Source: Phascolomyces articulosus
Lineage: Eukaryota; Mucoromycota; Mucoromycetes; Mucorales; Lichtheimiaceae
NCBI GenBank assembly: GCA_025677815.1
Contig: JAIXMP010000037.1
Span: 310,001-374,000 of the forward strand
Length of the DNA: 64,000 bases
Reading direction: 5' to 3'
Made by a program: the position numbers and the translations under genes. Below, in pieces: positions 37,011 through 49,079 of this stretch (position 1 is its first letter; each line of letters opens with the position of its first letter). The notes under the pieces are model-generated. The model worked only from the letters and a program-made list of their open reading frames with translations. It was not told where the DNA came from and made no database searches.

Positions 37011-37081
37011 CTATATATACATCTTTGTAAATTTATTTATTCTTTTTATATACGTAACTCTACTTTTTTATAAATATCGAA

Positions 37082-37922
37082 ATGTCTGCCATTGATCAAA
37101 AACCCCAAGTTGAACTTCATGAAGCTGTTGCAGTTGATATGACCGCTTCTTCTGATAAGCATTATTCTTCATCATCCTCTTCTGGGCATAATAAACAAGC
37201 AGTACAACCTCCTGCACATGCTTTCCCACCACCTGGAAAAGCCAATCCTCTTGCTATTGGTTTCTCTGCTTTCTCTCTTTGTTCATTTGTATTTGGTCTT
37301 TATAATTCCGGACTTATCACCGATCTTCCTCAAGTCGCTGTAGGTGTTTCTGTTGGTGTAGGTGGTCTTGGTCAGCTTTATGCTAGTATTGCCTGTTTCA
37401 TTATGGGCGAAACTTTCCCTGCTGTTACCTTCTTCACATACTCTGGTTTCTTTTTTGCTTTCGGTATTATGTTCAGTCTTCCTTCTGGTTTTATTGAAGC
37501 CGCTACAGCTGGTGGTTCGATTGATCCTTTGAACAGATGTATGGCTTTGATTCAAGCTGCTTTTGCTATTTGTTCTTTCTTTTACTTTTTGGGTACTCTC
37601 CGTCAACCTTATTTAATTCAAGCTATCTTGCTTTGTGTGTTCTTGACTTTTTTGACTGGTTCAATTGGTCAATTCACCGATGTTCATGGTTTGATTGTTG
37701 CTTCTGGGTGGTTCTCATTTGCAGTGGCTGCTTTTGCATGGGTAAGTTGCATTTTATATTTTGGAGGAAGAGGAGAAGGGGTGGGGAAGAGATATAGTAA
37801 GACCCATATATTATGCTAGATATTGAATGATAAACTAATGTTTCTTTGTATTTCCTTAGTATGTTATGTGTGCAATGCTTTACACGCCCGAAAACACTTG
37901 GATCAGATTACCAGTTTTCTAA
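37082..37922 (+). CDS. Gpr1/Fun34/YaaH family (acetate/monocarboxylate) transporter
   Basis: This is a six-helix membrane protein of the AceTr family, whose fungal members (Ato1/Ady2) move acetate, and in some cases succinate or ammonium, across the plasma membrane. Two exons fit, 37082-37741 and 37860-37922, giving 240 residues. A Ser/His-rich cytosolic N terminus of ~50 residues is followed by ANPLAIGFSAFSL, a variant of the family signature NPAPLGL, and hydrophobic segments. FTYSGFFFAFG and the ending SGWFSFAVAAFAWYVMCAM are also typical. The signature differs from the usual one (no second Pro), so substrate choice may differ. It has a TATA box at 36931. Confidence 0.88.
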
Positions 37923-38367
37923 ACAGCAGTAATATAACACCAAAGTTATTATTGTATAATACACACACACATATATCCCCTTTATCCAATATTTTTTAGT
38001 ACTATTATTATTAACTAACAGCAACAAGTCAGGACAAATTGTTGTATGATATTTTATTTGTATGTTTGTAAATTAATGCTCTATTATGAAACCTACTACT
38101 ACTACTTAAAGTTACTCTACTTATATTATTATTAGCAATATTATGTTATAAATAAAAATTCCTCTGTGAGAAAAAAAGGCTATTATTATTGATTGTGCTC
38201 GATGATTAGCATCTTGAGGAGAAAGTACTCGGATTGTTTCATGGAAATATGAAAGGTACCACAGCAACCAAATGACTGATCCAAGGAGTGCAAAGATCTT
38301 TTTTATTTTTAGAAACAGAATTGGAATGAATTTTTTTTCATCATGCCAATTCATGACGCGAAATTCA

Positions 38368-38384
38368 AAACGCGCAGCGCGTTT
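38368..38384. promoter_or_regulatory. GC-rich palindrome upstream of TDP1 (E2F/MCB-like)
   Basis: AAACGCGC, A, GCGCGTTT form a perfect 17-bp palindrome about 50-65 bp upstream of the TDP1 start. A GACGCGAAATT word (38356-38366), which contains TTTCGCGTC on the other strand, sits just before it. Such CGCG words resemble E2F or MBF sites of S-phase genes. Function is inferred. Confidence 0.45.
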
Positions 38385-38400
38385 GTTGTCACTTGGTAAC
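38385..38400. promoter_or_regulatory. degenerate X-box-like site upstream of TDP1
   Basis: GTTGTC, a four-base spacer, then GGTAAC resembles an RFX X-box with one mismatch in the left half and a slightly long spacer. It lies about 33 bp before the TDP1 ATG. Low confidence alone. Confidence 0.3.
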
Positions 38401-38432
38401 ACTGTTTCCATTCGAACCCCTCTTTTTTGACA

Positions 38433-40817
38433 ATGAACGATGACAATGATAGTAGCGATGACGAACAAATGCGGCTAGCCATTGCCTTATCTCTTCAAAA
38501 AGGTTTGTATTATTAAAAATTTATCTACTCACTACTTTTTTTTTTGGCACGTACAAAAAGTATATTATTCAACATAAAAAATTAGATCAAACCAAAACAC
38601 AACCACAACCATCACAACAATCCAATTCAAATTATATCGATTTAACTGAACGTTTTGACGATGAGCAACGAGAGAATGACGATTTACGGAAAGCTATAGC
38701 AATGTCTCTTGGTAAACCTGTGGAGAAACTTACTGCGAGAGAAGTATTGCTCGGTCAATCTTCCAGTTCTACAAAACGTCCATTCCCTAGCGACAAGACA
38801 TCCTCTTCTTCTAATGTTGAAAGACCTTTAAAAATACCAACACTTCCTGGACCCACACGTTATTGGGATGGTGTAGTTAAGCTTACTTATGTTACTGGAT
38901 TTACTGGACCCAACTTTATTCGCTTCGAAGATATTGTTCAACGCGTAAGAAAATGAAATAACAAAAAGAAAAGAGACCAAGTTGTTTATTTTTTTTCTTA
39001 CAATTTTCTTTAATATAGAACGGCGTAAAAAAAGCTGTACTCACAGCCATGGTGGTTAGTACGGATTGGATAGAACAGCAATTTCCTGCAAGTGCTAATA
39101 TTTGTATTGTACTTCATGGTCGTCCTGTAAGTTGATAAAATAAGATTTAATTCGGACACAAGCAGCATCAATTGGGAGAAATAATAAAAAAACATATCCT
39201 TATTATATATATATCGCTAGGCAATGTCACGTCAAATGTCATCCAATCGTATATTCATCATGCCTCCAATGAAGGATGACAAATTCGGTGTTTTTCATCC
39301 CAAACTCATGTTATTAGTTCATGAATCTTCGTTAAGGGTGGTGATTGGTTCAGCCAATTTGGTAAATATTTTTTATACTATCAAAATCCAATTTCCTAGA
39401 CACATATTGAATGATAAAAATATTTAGGAACCCTATGATTATAAAGACCTTGAAAATGTTGTGTTTATACAAGATTTTCCGTTGCTCAAAACAAAACCGT
39501 TGGATTCAAAAACACAACTGAAACCCTTCGCACGAGAAATTTACGATTTATTGGGACATATGCAAGTACCCTCTTCAGTACAAGCAGAGCTTTTCAAATA
39601 TGACTTTTCCCGCGCCAAAGCCCATATTGTTGCATCTGTTTCAGGTGTTTTTGAAGGCGATCAATATAGCAGATATGGTCACGCTCGACTTGCAAAAGTA
39701 ATAAAGGAGCTAGGCGCGGCGGATCCAAATCGTCCCCCGCAAGTAGAAATGCAAGTAAGTTATCGTGGAGTGAAAGAGAAACTGGGTGGAAAAGGTGGGG
39801 AACAATGATCCCGCATTTAACCTTTGTCTAATAATGAGTGTATATTTCAGACGTCATCCTTAGGTGGTCTAAATGTTTCTTATTTGAATGAATTATATCG
39901 GTCATTTTCAGGCATTGAACCTTATGCAAATGGTAGTAAGCCTCCACGACAAACAAAATCAGGTACACTTCCTCCGATTGATGTTATATACCCTACGACA
40001 GATACAGTGAACGATAGTAGACTTGGACCACCGGTATGTTTTTATATGATTTGAAGAAGACAGTTGGAAGTAATATATTTTGAAGATTCTCTGGAGAAAA
40101 GTGTATGACTTATTTCATTTATATGGTTAAACAGGGTGCCAGCACGATATGTTTAAATACGAGTTCATGGAGAAAACCAACGTTTCCAAAACAAGTAATG
40201 TGTGATGCTATCAGTCACCGACCAGGAACATTGATGCATTCCAAAGTATATATATATAGGAGTTTATAAATGGATTAGTAATAAGGAATAGGGATAAGAA
40301 TATGAGATCCATTGGATGGATGCATGTTGATCTTCCCTTTTTTTTAGTATATCGTCACAACTTTAAAATCCAACAAAACGACACCGTCATCTTCATCCTC
40401 ATCTAAAAGTGATGATACTACAGCAACAAATAACAAAGAATTAAAAGGATGGGTTTACTGTGGGTAGGTTAAATCATCCTTATTCATTGTAACCATTATT
40501 ACGAAGAAAAGAAAATGGTTAATTTATTTTTTCATTGACATAATCTAGGAGCCACAATGCAACCATGGCAGCATGGGGCAAGTTATCGATCTCGAAAGAC
40601 ACCAAAAAACCAAAAATGGCTATCAAGTAAGTATGTGGATGACGACTTTGTTTTATATTTTTTTCTGCATATCTAATCATATTTTATGGATAGCAATTGG
40701 GAATTGGGTGTTGTTATTCCATTATACGAAGATTCGGATATTCCGGTCACATACCGGCGACCTCCTCCTCGATACAAGCCATCTCAAAATGCATGGACGC
40801 AGGATATGAGTTGGTGA
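38433..40817 (+). CDS. TDP1: tyrosyl-DNA phosphodiesterase 1 with UIM/SIM N terminus
   Basis: TDP1 hydrolyses the bond between a topoisomerase I tyrosine and DNA 3' ends, in the nucleus. The gene has about ten exons; the first is 38433-38502 and the last codons are at 40800-40817. Both HKD-type catalytic motifs are visible: VFHPKLMLLVH followed by VVIGSANL (first, with N), and LMHSKYIVT followed by VYCGSHNATMAAWG (second, split by introns). YVTGFTGPNFIRFEDIV near the start of the core and ASVSGVFEG are also family features. The N terminus holds two ubiquitin-interacting-motif-like helices, DEQMRLAIALSLQ and ENDDLRKAIAMSLG, with a SUMO-interaction-like YIDLT between them. The length and core order match fungal TDP1. 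The UIM and SIM calls are by consensus only. Confidence 0.9.
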
Positions 40818-43800
40818 CCATGTTATTTCATGATATGGATCGTTGATGAAAATTATAGATATATGTATACCTCAATGGCTGACTGTTAATTTGTATAGTG
40901 GTATTTGAAATAAAAAGATGGTGAGGATGGAGCAGAAATATGGAATTAAGCGTCTTGGGAATATATATTGAGAATAATATATAGTTCACTACTACATGAT
41001 GGTTACCATACTAGGTTTTTTAATTATTTAATTATTGACCCATGATGATTCTTAACTTCAATATCTTAAATCTTCTACTTCTGCTCTTGTATTATCATCC
41101 AAATCGGAAGTATTAATGCTGGAGGGTATAATACACAATGGGGAAATCTATATACTATATGGTAAGGGGTGTATGGGGATAGGATACTATAAATCACGGC
41201 TGTATACGTAATAATCATTCTTTTAAAGAAAAGTAAAAAATAAAGATGAAATACCCTATCTTCGTCATTATGAATAACCTTTCAATACCCTTTGGCTGTA
41301 GGGCAATCTCCCATTTTCCGTTTGAAGTTGTATCACAAATTCACACGTAAAATGAATAAAAGTAATAATGTGCTGCTAAAACCAAACAAGCATTATTTCA
41401 TTTTCCTTGTTTTTCTTTGGTTTGCTCCTATTTACATGAATATAATGCGACACCTCCTGTCGTTAACAGTAGCATATGAAAATACTAATGCCTAATGAAT
41501 ATATTTTAATGTTGCTATATATTTATTTAGTGTATTTATTACTTGTGTATACATAACGAAACATAAAATGATTCCTTATTCTACTATTGAATGAGGTATT
41601 AAACTTCTTTCACTATATTTTTTTCTACTTCATGTGTTTGAAATCAGTATATACAAAGGTATTTAACTATGTAAAATGATGTTTATACGATACGAATTAC
41701 AAAAAAAAATCCTGAAAAATAAAACCAAGAATTTGTTATTCCTGTATTAAAAATCACCAATTGTCAGTCTCTTATCGTCTGGTTCACTCATCATTATGAA
41801 GATAGCAGCATTATGAAAGCAATAATACCTCGTGTACTGTGACTACAAGGTAGAAGATTAACATAGTAGTACTCCACCAGATTTTTCAAATTAGGCTACA
41901 ACAGTTACTATGGGTGTAACCCAGCACTTTTTTCATGAATCTGCTTGTTTTGTTAAAAAGAGGCGCATAATTATATTCTAATTTTCGCAACCACGGCATG
42001 TATACTAAAATAAGATTCGTCATCCAAAACCAAACTTATCGAGCGAGAGAGAAAAATAAGGCATCGATTACAAATATATTTTTTATTACATGTTTCCAAG
42101 TATGACAAAATCAGCAAATCCCTGATGTGTGGGGAAAGATAGTAATAATGCGTGATAATCTGCAGGCAATTAAATAACCAACTGTTTAATACCTAGATTT
42201 TTAAACACTAAATATTCTTTATGTAACAGCAGTTTATTTGATACACGCGTATACTACATTAACATGATGATAGATCACAATATTCATACACGCACTAGTA
42301 AATAAAATGTATACTTTTTCATATTAAAGGACCCTCCTGTGCCAGTCAAAAGCAGAGAAAGGAAGAGAAAAAAAAGAGCGCGCAAGAGGCTTTTCACACA
42401 ACCGGGAAGAATTTTTAACGTAAATAGTAGGGTGGGATAGCAGGTCATATGATTAATTTCACTTTCCAATGTCTAGAAAAAAAAAGTATTCAACTTTCCG
42501 AGACCAAAAAATTCTGCGATTGGATCAGAATTTATCCCGTATGTACTGCACGAATCCGTAGATCTTTGAAAAAAATTACAAAGAACTTAAACTTAAATTT
42601 CTTTGTCATATCGATATTATCATTTATTTATGTATTATATTGAACACAAAATTATCTTCAGATACTAATGATACTTAAGAGGGTGCATTGTGTAGCAGAT
42701 ATAAATACCTTATGGCTACTTATGTAATCAAACAAATACTACTACAGTCGGATCAGACTATATGAAGAAGTAAACACTAAACCTCGACTACAATTAGACT
42801 AAACTTTTTGATTATTTTATGCAGCAAAGATTAAGATTGTCATTTACATATGTAATCTAACATACCGTGCGAATTTGCACACGCAATCAAGAAATACGAT
42901 CTCCAACTAACAGCTTACCACGCCAGTTTTCCGAAATAGTTACTTGTTGAGAAATACTAGATCACAGGACTTAATCAAAATGGCATCACCAAATATTACG
43001 GCCTCCACCGAACCAGGCATTATGACATTAACATCGATAATTCATAGGAAAACCAGTGGCGCAACGATAACATTGGGATATATACTTTGTTATTCTTGAC
43101 AATATAATGACTTGGTATTTAAGCAGAAGTCAATAATATATATATATATCTTGGTAAATGACAATGACACTGCTCAAGACAAGGTAATATAGTAAAGTGT
43201 CTTTTTTCGTCAAATATGATAAAAAACACTCTTTTAATTTCGGATTATGGTTTCCGAAGTATATAAACACATGATAACAAGCTTAATCTTCTAAAACTTG
43301 TCCCACATAATTGGGCTGCTTTGTAGAAAAATAGCTTTAAAATCCATAGCACCAACGACAGTATGAGTCTAACATATTACTATATCATAACATTACTGCA
43401 ACTATACATCTTGTGATTTTTATTATATACAATATTTTGATTATGAGATGTTGATGAATTATGTTACCGAATACCATTTAAATATCACCATATATCGATA
43501 AACGTAATACGTTTGTTTTTCTAATAAAAAGTAAAATTTTATATGTATAATAATGATTTATAGCTTGTTAATTTATCCCGCCATACATAGAATCTAAATC
43601 AGGCATTCTCAGCATCTCCAGACTATTCCTTCTTTCTGTCAGACAAGTATAATGACTTGAACCTTCAAAAAAAAAAATAGAAAGCCAGGATTCCGTCTAA
43701 ATATGATGTATTACATATATATTAAATGGTGATATCTACTTTTTTTGTGGGAGAAGGCGAATAATACATTGGAAAGTTCTGATATGGTGCTACAACAAAA

Positions 43801-44121
43801 CACATTTTTAAAAGTGATTTGGACAACACATGATGATGTAATATATCACATATAGAAAATATAGAGCTGGGTTTTTGACCATATTCTCCAATATTTATGT
43901 GTCCAGTAATTCTATTTAATATATACTGCATCCATGAACATACCACACACTTTTAAAACTTGAGAAATAATATCAGAAAAGGTGGGAAAAGTATAAATAA
44001 GGAAGATTACACCAGATGTCTTATATTCTCTCTTTCTCTTCTTTGACTTTATCATCGTCAAGCTTTTCATTTCTTTTCTAGTTTAATTATTGGTCCATCT
44101 TTCTTCTCGAGTAGTATTACA
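40818..44121. other. long A+T-rich intergenic region
   Basis: About 3.3 kb without a gene I can support. Small frames on both strands lack conserved motifs and splice partners. The last 130 bases hold a TATA box (43992-43999) and a CT-rich leader belonging to the MFS gene at 44122. Confidence 0.45.
43992..43999 (+). promoter_or_regulatory. TATA box of the first MFS permease
   Basis: TATAAATA lies about 130 bp before the ATG at 44122 and is followed by a TTCTCTCTTTCTC-type pyrimidine tract typical of fungal initiation regions. Confidence 0.5.
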
Positions 44122-46310
44122 ATGGATTCCATGACCAAGGGTAGTGATCAAGGCTCTTCATCCGATGCCAAATTCAGTTCTTCGTCTGCTCCTTTAGATC
44201 CACAGAAAGAAAGCGCTCCATACATTGATCCCATTATTGAAAAACGTTTGGTACGGAAGCTCGATCTTAGAATGTTACTCTGGTCATTTATTGCATATTT
44301 TGCAAACTTATTGGATCGAAACAATCTGCGTAAGATTTAGTTATAAATTTATTATTTAATTAATATTTGTTGAAATATACTCCTAGCAGTAGTCCAAGGA
44401 TTTTAATAATGATTAATTGTATGATTTAATAGAAAATGCCTTTACTATGGGTATGAAAGATGATTTAGACTTGAATAACGTTGCCTATAACTGGGCAACC
44501 ACGATGTTCTTTATTGGTTATGTTGTGTATGTATTAACTCATAATTTTATTATTATTATTATATATATATATAAATGAAGACGCATGACTGAATGGCATT
44601 GGCCTAATATATGATATGCTTTTCTTTTAATAGATTACAAATTCCTGGTAATATTATTATTACCAAATTTTCGCCAAGGTTGTTACTTCCATCCGTGGTC
44701 ATTACTTGGGGTGCTGTAGTAAGCTTTATGGCATTGATTAATGACTACAAGGCACTCTGGGGTCTTCGTTTATGTCTTGGTCTTGCAGAGGTATTAAAAT
44801 TACGTATTACCATATGGTGTTGCTGTATTTTTAAATTTTTATAATTAAGCAACTCTATCGAATTAATACTCTCGTCATTTTTTAGGCTGCATTTTATCCT
44901 GGTATGATTTTTTTATTAGGGAGCTGGTATACTTCTGAGGAGTTAGGAAAACGTACCATGTTTTTTGCAACTGGAAATCAAGTTTCTGGTGCCTTTGGTG
45001 GATTAATTGCTGGTGGTAAGCTTAAGTTACTTGGAGCGTGTCAAGTGAACAAAACTTTGGATTTGAATAAACCTAAAAAATAGAGGAAATACAGGAATTG
45101 CAGATTCAATGCATGGAGCTGGTGGTCTTCCAGCATGGAAATGGTTATTCATCATTGAAGGATTAATTGGCGTGGTTGTTGGAATAATGGGCTATTTTCT
45201 TTTACCAAACTTTCCACACAATACAAAATGGCTTACGGAGGAAGAATGTAAACTTGCGGTTTCAAGAGTTCAAGATCAAGGCAAACAAGTTATTTCCAAA
45301 GCATATTCGTGGAGAACGTATGTATTTAATTATATAGTCATTGAAATAATAGAAATATTTAAATGTATAAGCAAATTTTATATTATATAATCAATTCAAT
45401 GCTTACCACTTTTATTGCTGCCGATGCCATTTACTTTATATGAATGATTTTTTTTAGTGTGGCTAATGTTATGGCAACACCTTACTCGTGGCTTATGATT
45501 ATCAACTTTGCATGTATTTATATTGGAAACAACATGTCTCTCAACTTTGCCATTATTTTACGTGAGATGGGCTATGAAGTAGCCTTTTCAAACTATATGA
45601 ACACCCCGGCTTATATCTTTGGTGCTATTCTTGCGGTCTCCATTGGTTGGTCTTCTGACAAAAGAGGAGACCGTGCTTTCCATATTGCGGGTACACAGCT
45701 ATGGGTTGGTATTTGGTTTTTGGTCCTTGCTGTTGTAAATCACGGAGCCAATCCTGCAGCACTTGTATTTATTGGTACATATGCAATTACCGCCAATATA
45801 TCAATGACAGCACTTTGCCTTGCTTGGTCCAATGAGATATACAAAAAAGATCATAATACACGCGCTGTGGCTATTGCTTTTATAAATGCAGTAGGCAACC
45901 TGGCTCCTAATTTTGTTAATGTCAGGGCTTGGGTATGTAGTATACATTATAGTTTATATATATTTACAATAGTAATAGTGATTAAATATGCTTTTTTTTT
46001 ATTCTAGGTTGTGTCAGATGCTCCTGAATTCTGTAAGTTAACAGTATATAGTGATGCTATGTAGAAACATTTAAAAATGAAAAGGGATATTTTAAAGGAA
46101 GATGACGAAAAAGAGATTCATAAAAACTGGGAAATTATCTAACTTTTTTTATAAGGGCTCGGAAAAATTACTTCCATGGGAATGAGTTTTGCTTCCGTAT
46201 TACTTACCATTCTTATTTGGTACTTGGTTCGAATCGAATTTATGTTACCAAAGGCTACAGAGGAGAAAAAGAAAGATCAAGAAGAAATCGAAGGAAGCAA
46301 CAATGCCTAA
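44122..46310 (+). CDS. MFS permease, anion:cation symporter (Dal5/Tna1-like) family, copy 1
   Basis: This major-facilitator permease resembles the fungal Dal5/Tna1 group, which imports organic anions such as allantoate or nicotinate at the plasma membrane. Early exons are 44122-44329, 44433-44526, 44634-44790 and 44886-45015; later ones begin at 45095, 45459 or so, 46008 and 46157. After a Ser-rich cytosolic N terminus come the family marks LDRNNLQNAF (usually DRTNIGNA), YVVLQIPGNIIITK, and LPAWKWLFIIEG. Hydrophobic helices follow, with LAWSNEIYKKDHNTRAVA and NAVGNLAPN near the second half. The substrate cannot be told. It is a close paralogue of the minus-strand gene at 51812-54018, with the same exon pattern. 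Confidence 0.88.
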
Positions 46311-47503
46311 TTTTAAGATGGGGCAAAGTAAACAAATTGATATGCAGTATAAAATAAAGTGTACATGTAATTTCTTTTTATTTAGAAGCTCTTCTTCCGA
46401 ATAGATCTGACCCATCATGTATTTTTATTTAATTGTTTTATAAATATTTATACTCTTACATTTTTACTATTTCTATACGTACTTTGTATAGCTATATGAT
46501 ATATAAATAATAATTATTGGGTAAGTGGTTTTTCGGATTGCTATCATATTCACTGGTATGTCCTCTAAAAATGTATGAGATATGATGTTAAATCCCTTTA
46601 TGTAGCAATAAGTAGTCCTGTGGAATACTGGTAAAATAATAATTCATTACATATATATTATCGAATGGATTGTTGGAATTTTTCACAGTTACCCATTTTT
46701 ACATACTCATGGATCAAACAAACCAAAAATCTTGACTGCATGATGTGAGTACGTAGTGTCTGCAATTATATTTTATACCAGAAATTCCGATAGCTTTACT
46801 TGGTGAATATCATAGGAATATTATCCATGCGGCGCTTGCTCCGATGGGAAGGTGGGAGTAGAAAACCTAGTAGTGTACAGTGCTATGCTGCACAGACTTT
46901 CTAAAAAGCCACAGCATCCATCTGTTGTTGCCATTTATAGCAGAGGACTAGCCATTATCTTGGGAGATGTGCATCTTTGTTTTACATGTATACTTAGTTG
47001 TTGTATTGATCCTGCAGCAAATTTATTATAAATAATACAGCCGATAATATTTTTTTTATAAATTATTACAAATTATATACTTATTGTTTAGTAGTCTATA
47101 CATTGGAAAAAAAAAGATACTGAAAAGGGTTTTTTTACTATGGGAGAAACATGGTCAGAAACAAACCATCTAAACCGGAAAAGATGTAAAGCAAATGGTA
47201 TAATACCAGGAATGATAGTAATAATTCATAGTTGGATAAATCAAGGATTACATCGACTTCGCGTATATGCACTACCGGGGAGCTCATCAATATAGTATAG
47301 AGAAAAGGTTTACCCACTAGGCGGAATAGGTCTTGGAATTATCTGGGATTCTTAGTAATACAGCACTAGACCCTACCAGCCCAGCCAATGCGAGCCTCTC
47401 AACCAAGTATTTTTCCCACCTGTTCGCTTTTATACCGCTACCCCGCTCGCGTTACCCTTGAACCCTTATTTTTTTTCTTTCTTTCGTCAACCATAAAAAA
47501 GTC
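46311..47503. other. intergenic region
   Basis: About 1.2 kb of A+T-rich DNA between the MFS gene and the dehydrogenase. The last ~100 bases (47400-47503) are less A+T-rich, with CT tracts and CCCGCTCGCG-like sequence, and probably hold the dehydrogenase promoter. No other feature is supported. Confidence 0.45.
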
Positions 47504-48635
47504 ATGTCACTCAAGTGGGGAATCATTGGAACTGGAAGCATTGCACATACCTTTGCCATTGGTTTAAAAGCTGCTAAAAAGGGAGAGTTGGTGGCTATTG
47601 GAAGCCGAGCTAAAGAAACCGCTGTCAAGTTTGGTTCTCAATATGGAGTACCTGAAGACAAGTGCTACGCTACCTATGCTGACCTTTTGAAGGACCCTTC
47701 AGTAGACGTTGTCTACATTTCTACTCCTCATCCCCAACATTGCGAAGTTGCCATTCAAACTGTTCAGGCCAAGAAGCATGCTCTTGTTGAAAAACCTTTT
47801 GCAATGAACGAGGAAGAAGCGACGCGTATTCTTGCAGCAGCCAAGGAAAACGACGTGTTCTTGATGGAAGCTTATATGTATCGATGCCATCCACAAACAC
47901 GAAAAATTGTTGAATTGATCCAAACTGGAGCTATTGGACAAGTCAAGGTGATTCGTGCCAACTTTGCCTTTAATGGTTTCCCCTTAGGTTCCGACTCTCG
48001 ATTGTGGAGAAATGAGTTGGGTGGCGGTGCGATCTTGGATATTGGTGGATGTAGGCTATTTTTTTGTAACTTTTTTTGTTGGATACATGTGTGTGAATAT
48101 ATGATTATATGTGAACTCAAGTGATACAAAATACAATGGTATAGATCCCATGTCGTTTGCGCGTTTAATTGCTGGTGTTGCTAATAACCAAGGTTTCGCT
48201 AATCCAACTGAAATCAAGGCAGTTGGACACATTCAACCTGATACCAAAGTGGACGAATGGACTATTGCATCTTTATCCTTTGATGATAAGATTTCTGCAC
48301 AACTTTTCACGGGTATTTTCGCTGACACAGATAGTAGTGTGACAGTCCTTGGTAGCAAAGGATCGATTACTGCACCCAACCTATGGAGACCTGATTTACC
48401 TGCAATGGCTGCTATGAAGATTGAATTGACAGAATATGGTAAAGAACCAGAACAAGTTCCTTTTGATCTCCCTGAACCTAATCTTTATGCAATCGAGGCA
48501 GATGCTGTTGCAGATGCTATTTCCCAAGGTGAAAAACAATGCAAGTATATGACCTGGGAAGACAGTATGGGTCAAATCCGTGCCGTTGACAAATGGCGTA
48601 AAGAAATTGGTTTGGTTTATCCTTCTGATAATTAA
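47504..48635 (+). CDS. Gfo/Idh/MocA oxidoreductase, dihydrodiol / D-xylose dehydrogenase-like
   Basis: This NADP-dependent dehydrogenase belongs to the Gfo/Idh/MocA family and is closest in pattern to trans-1,2-dihydrobenzene-1,2-diol dehydrogenase and fungal D-xylose dehydrogenase. Two exons, 47504-48050 and 48145-48635, give 345 residues. The Rossmann motif GIIGTGSIAHTFA is at the N terminus. VEKPFAMNEEEA holds the EKP motif with the Lys thought to position substrate. FLMEAYMYRCHPQ is also typical of this subgroup. The splice creates DIGGYPMSFARLI, matching the family's DxGxYP. The exact substrate cannot be decided from sequence; aldoses or diols are both possible. Confidence 0.87.
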
Positions 48636-49079
48636 GTGTGTAATCATCCTTTTGTATCTTTTCCCATTTCTCTTAAAAACTATTGTTGCTTGATCCGCCT
48701 TTTCCCCCTTAGCTTTAATAAATGACACACTATATCTAACCTCGAATTTCTCTTTCATCATATCCCCAAATAAAAATGGTAATCCATTGACTATGTTGGA
48801 AATATAATACTGGGTAACACTTTCTTTGTAAATGATGGTAAAGGGATAATTGGGTCATGGTACATTAGATTGGAATTATCGAAGGCGTCACACTTGCTGG
48901 GTTACTGTTAATTACATTTCTTTCTCTATACTGCATTTGATGACTCATAATAACTTGTCATGACAAACACAAAACGGAACACTTCTTGAGGCAATATATC
49001 GTCGGTATTGGTATTGCTGTCATTTTCAAACCTGATCCTTTCTTCTTTATACTTCTTTCCTTTTGATTCATATTTCACC
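48636..49079. other. short intergenic region
   Basis: About 440 bp between the dehydrogenase and eIF2B delta genes, both plus strand. The last 60 bases are CT-rich, probably the leader of the downstream gene. Nothing else is recognised. Confidence 0.45.

Larger units (their letters stand above)
34314..37081. other. long A+T-rich intergenic region
   Basis: About 2.8 kb. Several short frames exist (for example 35311-35565 and 35517-35705), but none shows recognisable motifs or a convincing splice partner. The last 160 bases hold the promoter of the Gpr1/Fun34-like gene: a TATA box at 36931 and a TAC trinucleotide repeat at about 36983-37010. Confidence 0.45.

Noticed and set aside
42980..43099. 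39-codon frame starting MASPNITASTEP
   Set aside because: Short, no promoter or splice support, and surrounded by noncoding A+T-rich DNA.
44480..44510. X-box-like GTTGCC...GGGCAAC
   Set aside because: It lies within an MFS coding exon and is explained by the codons of NVAYNWAT; the paralogue has similar codons.
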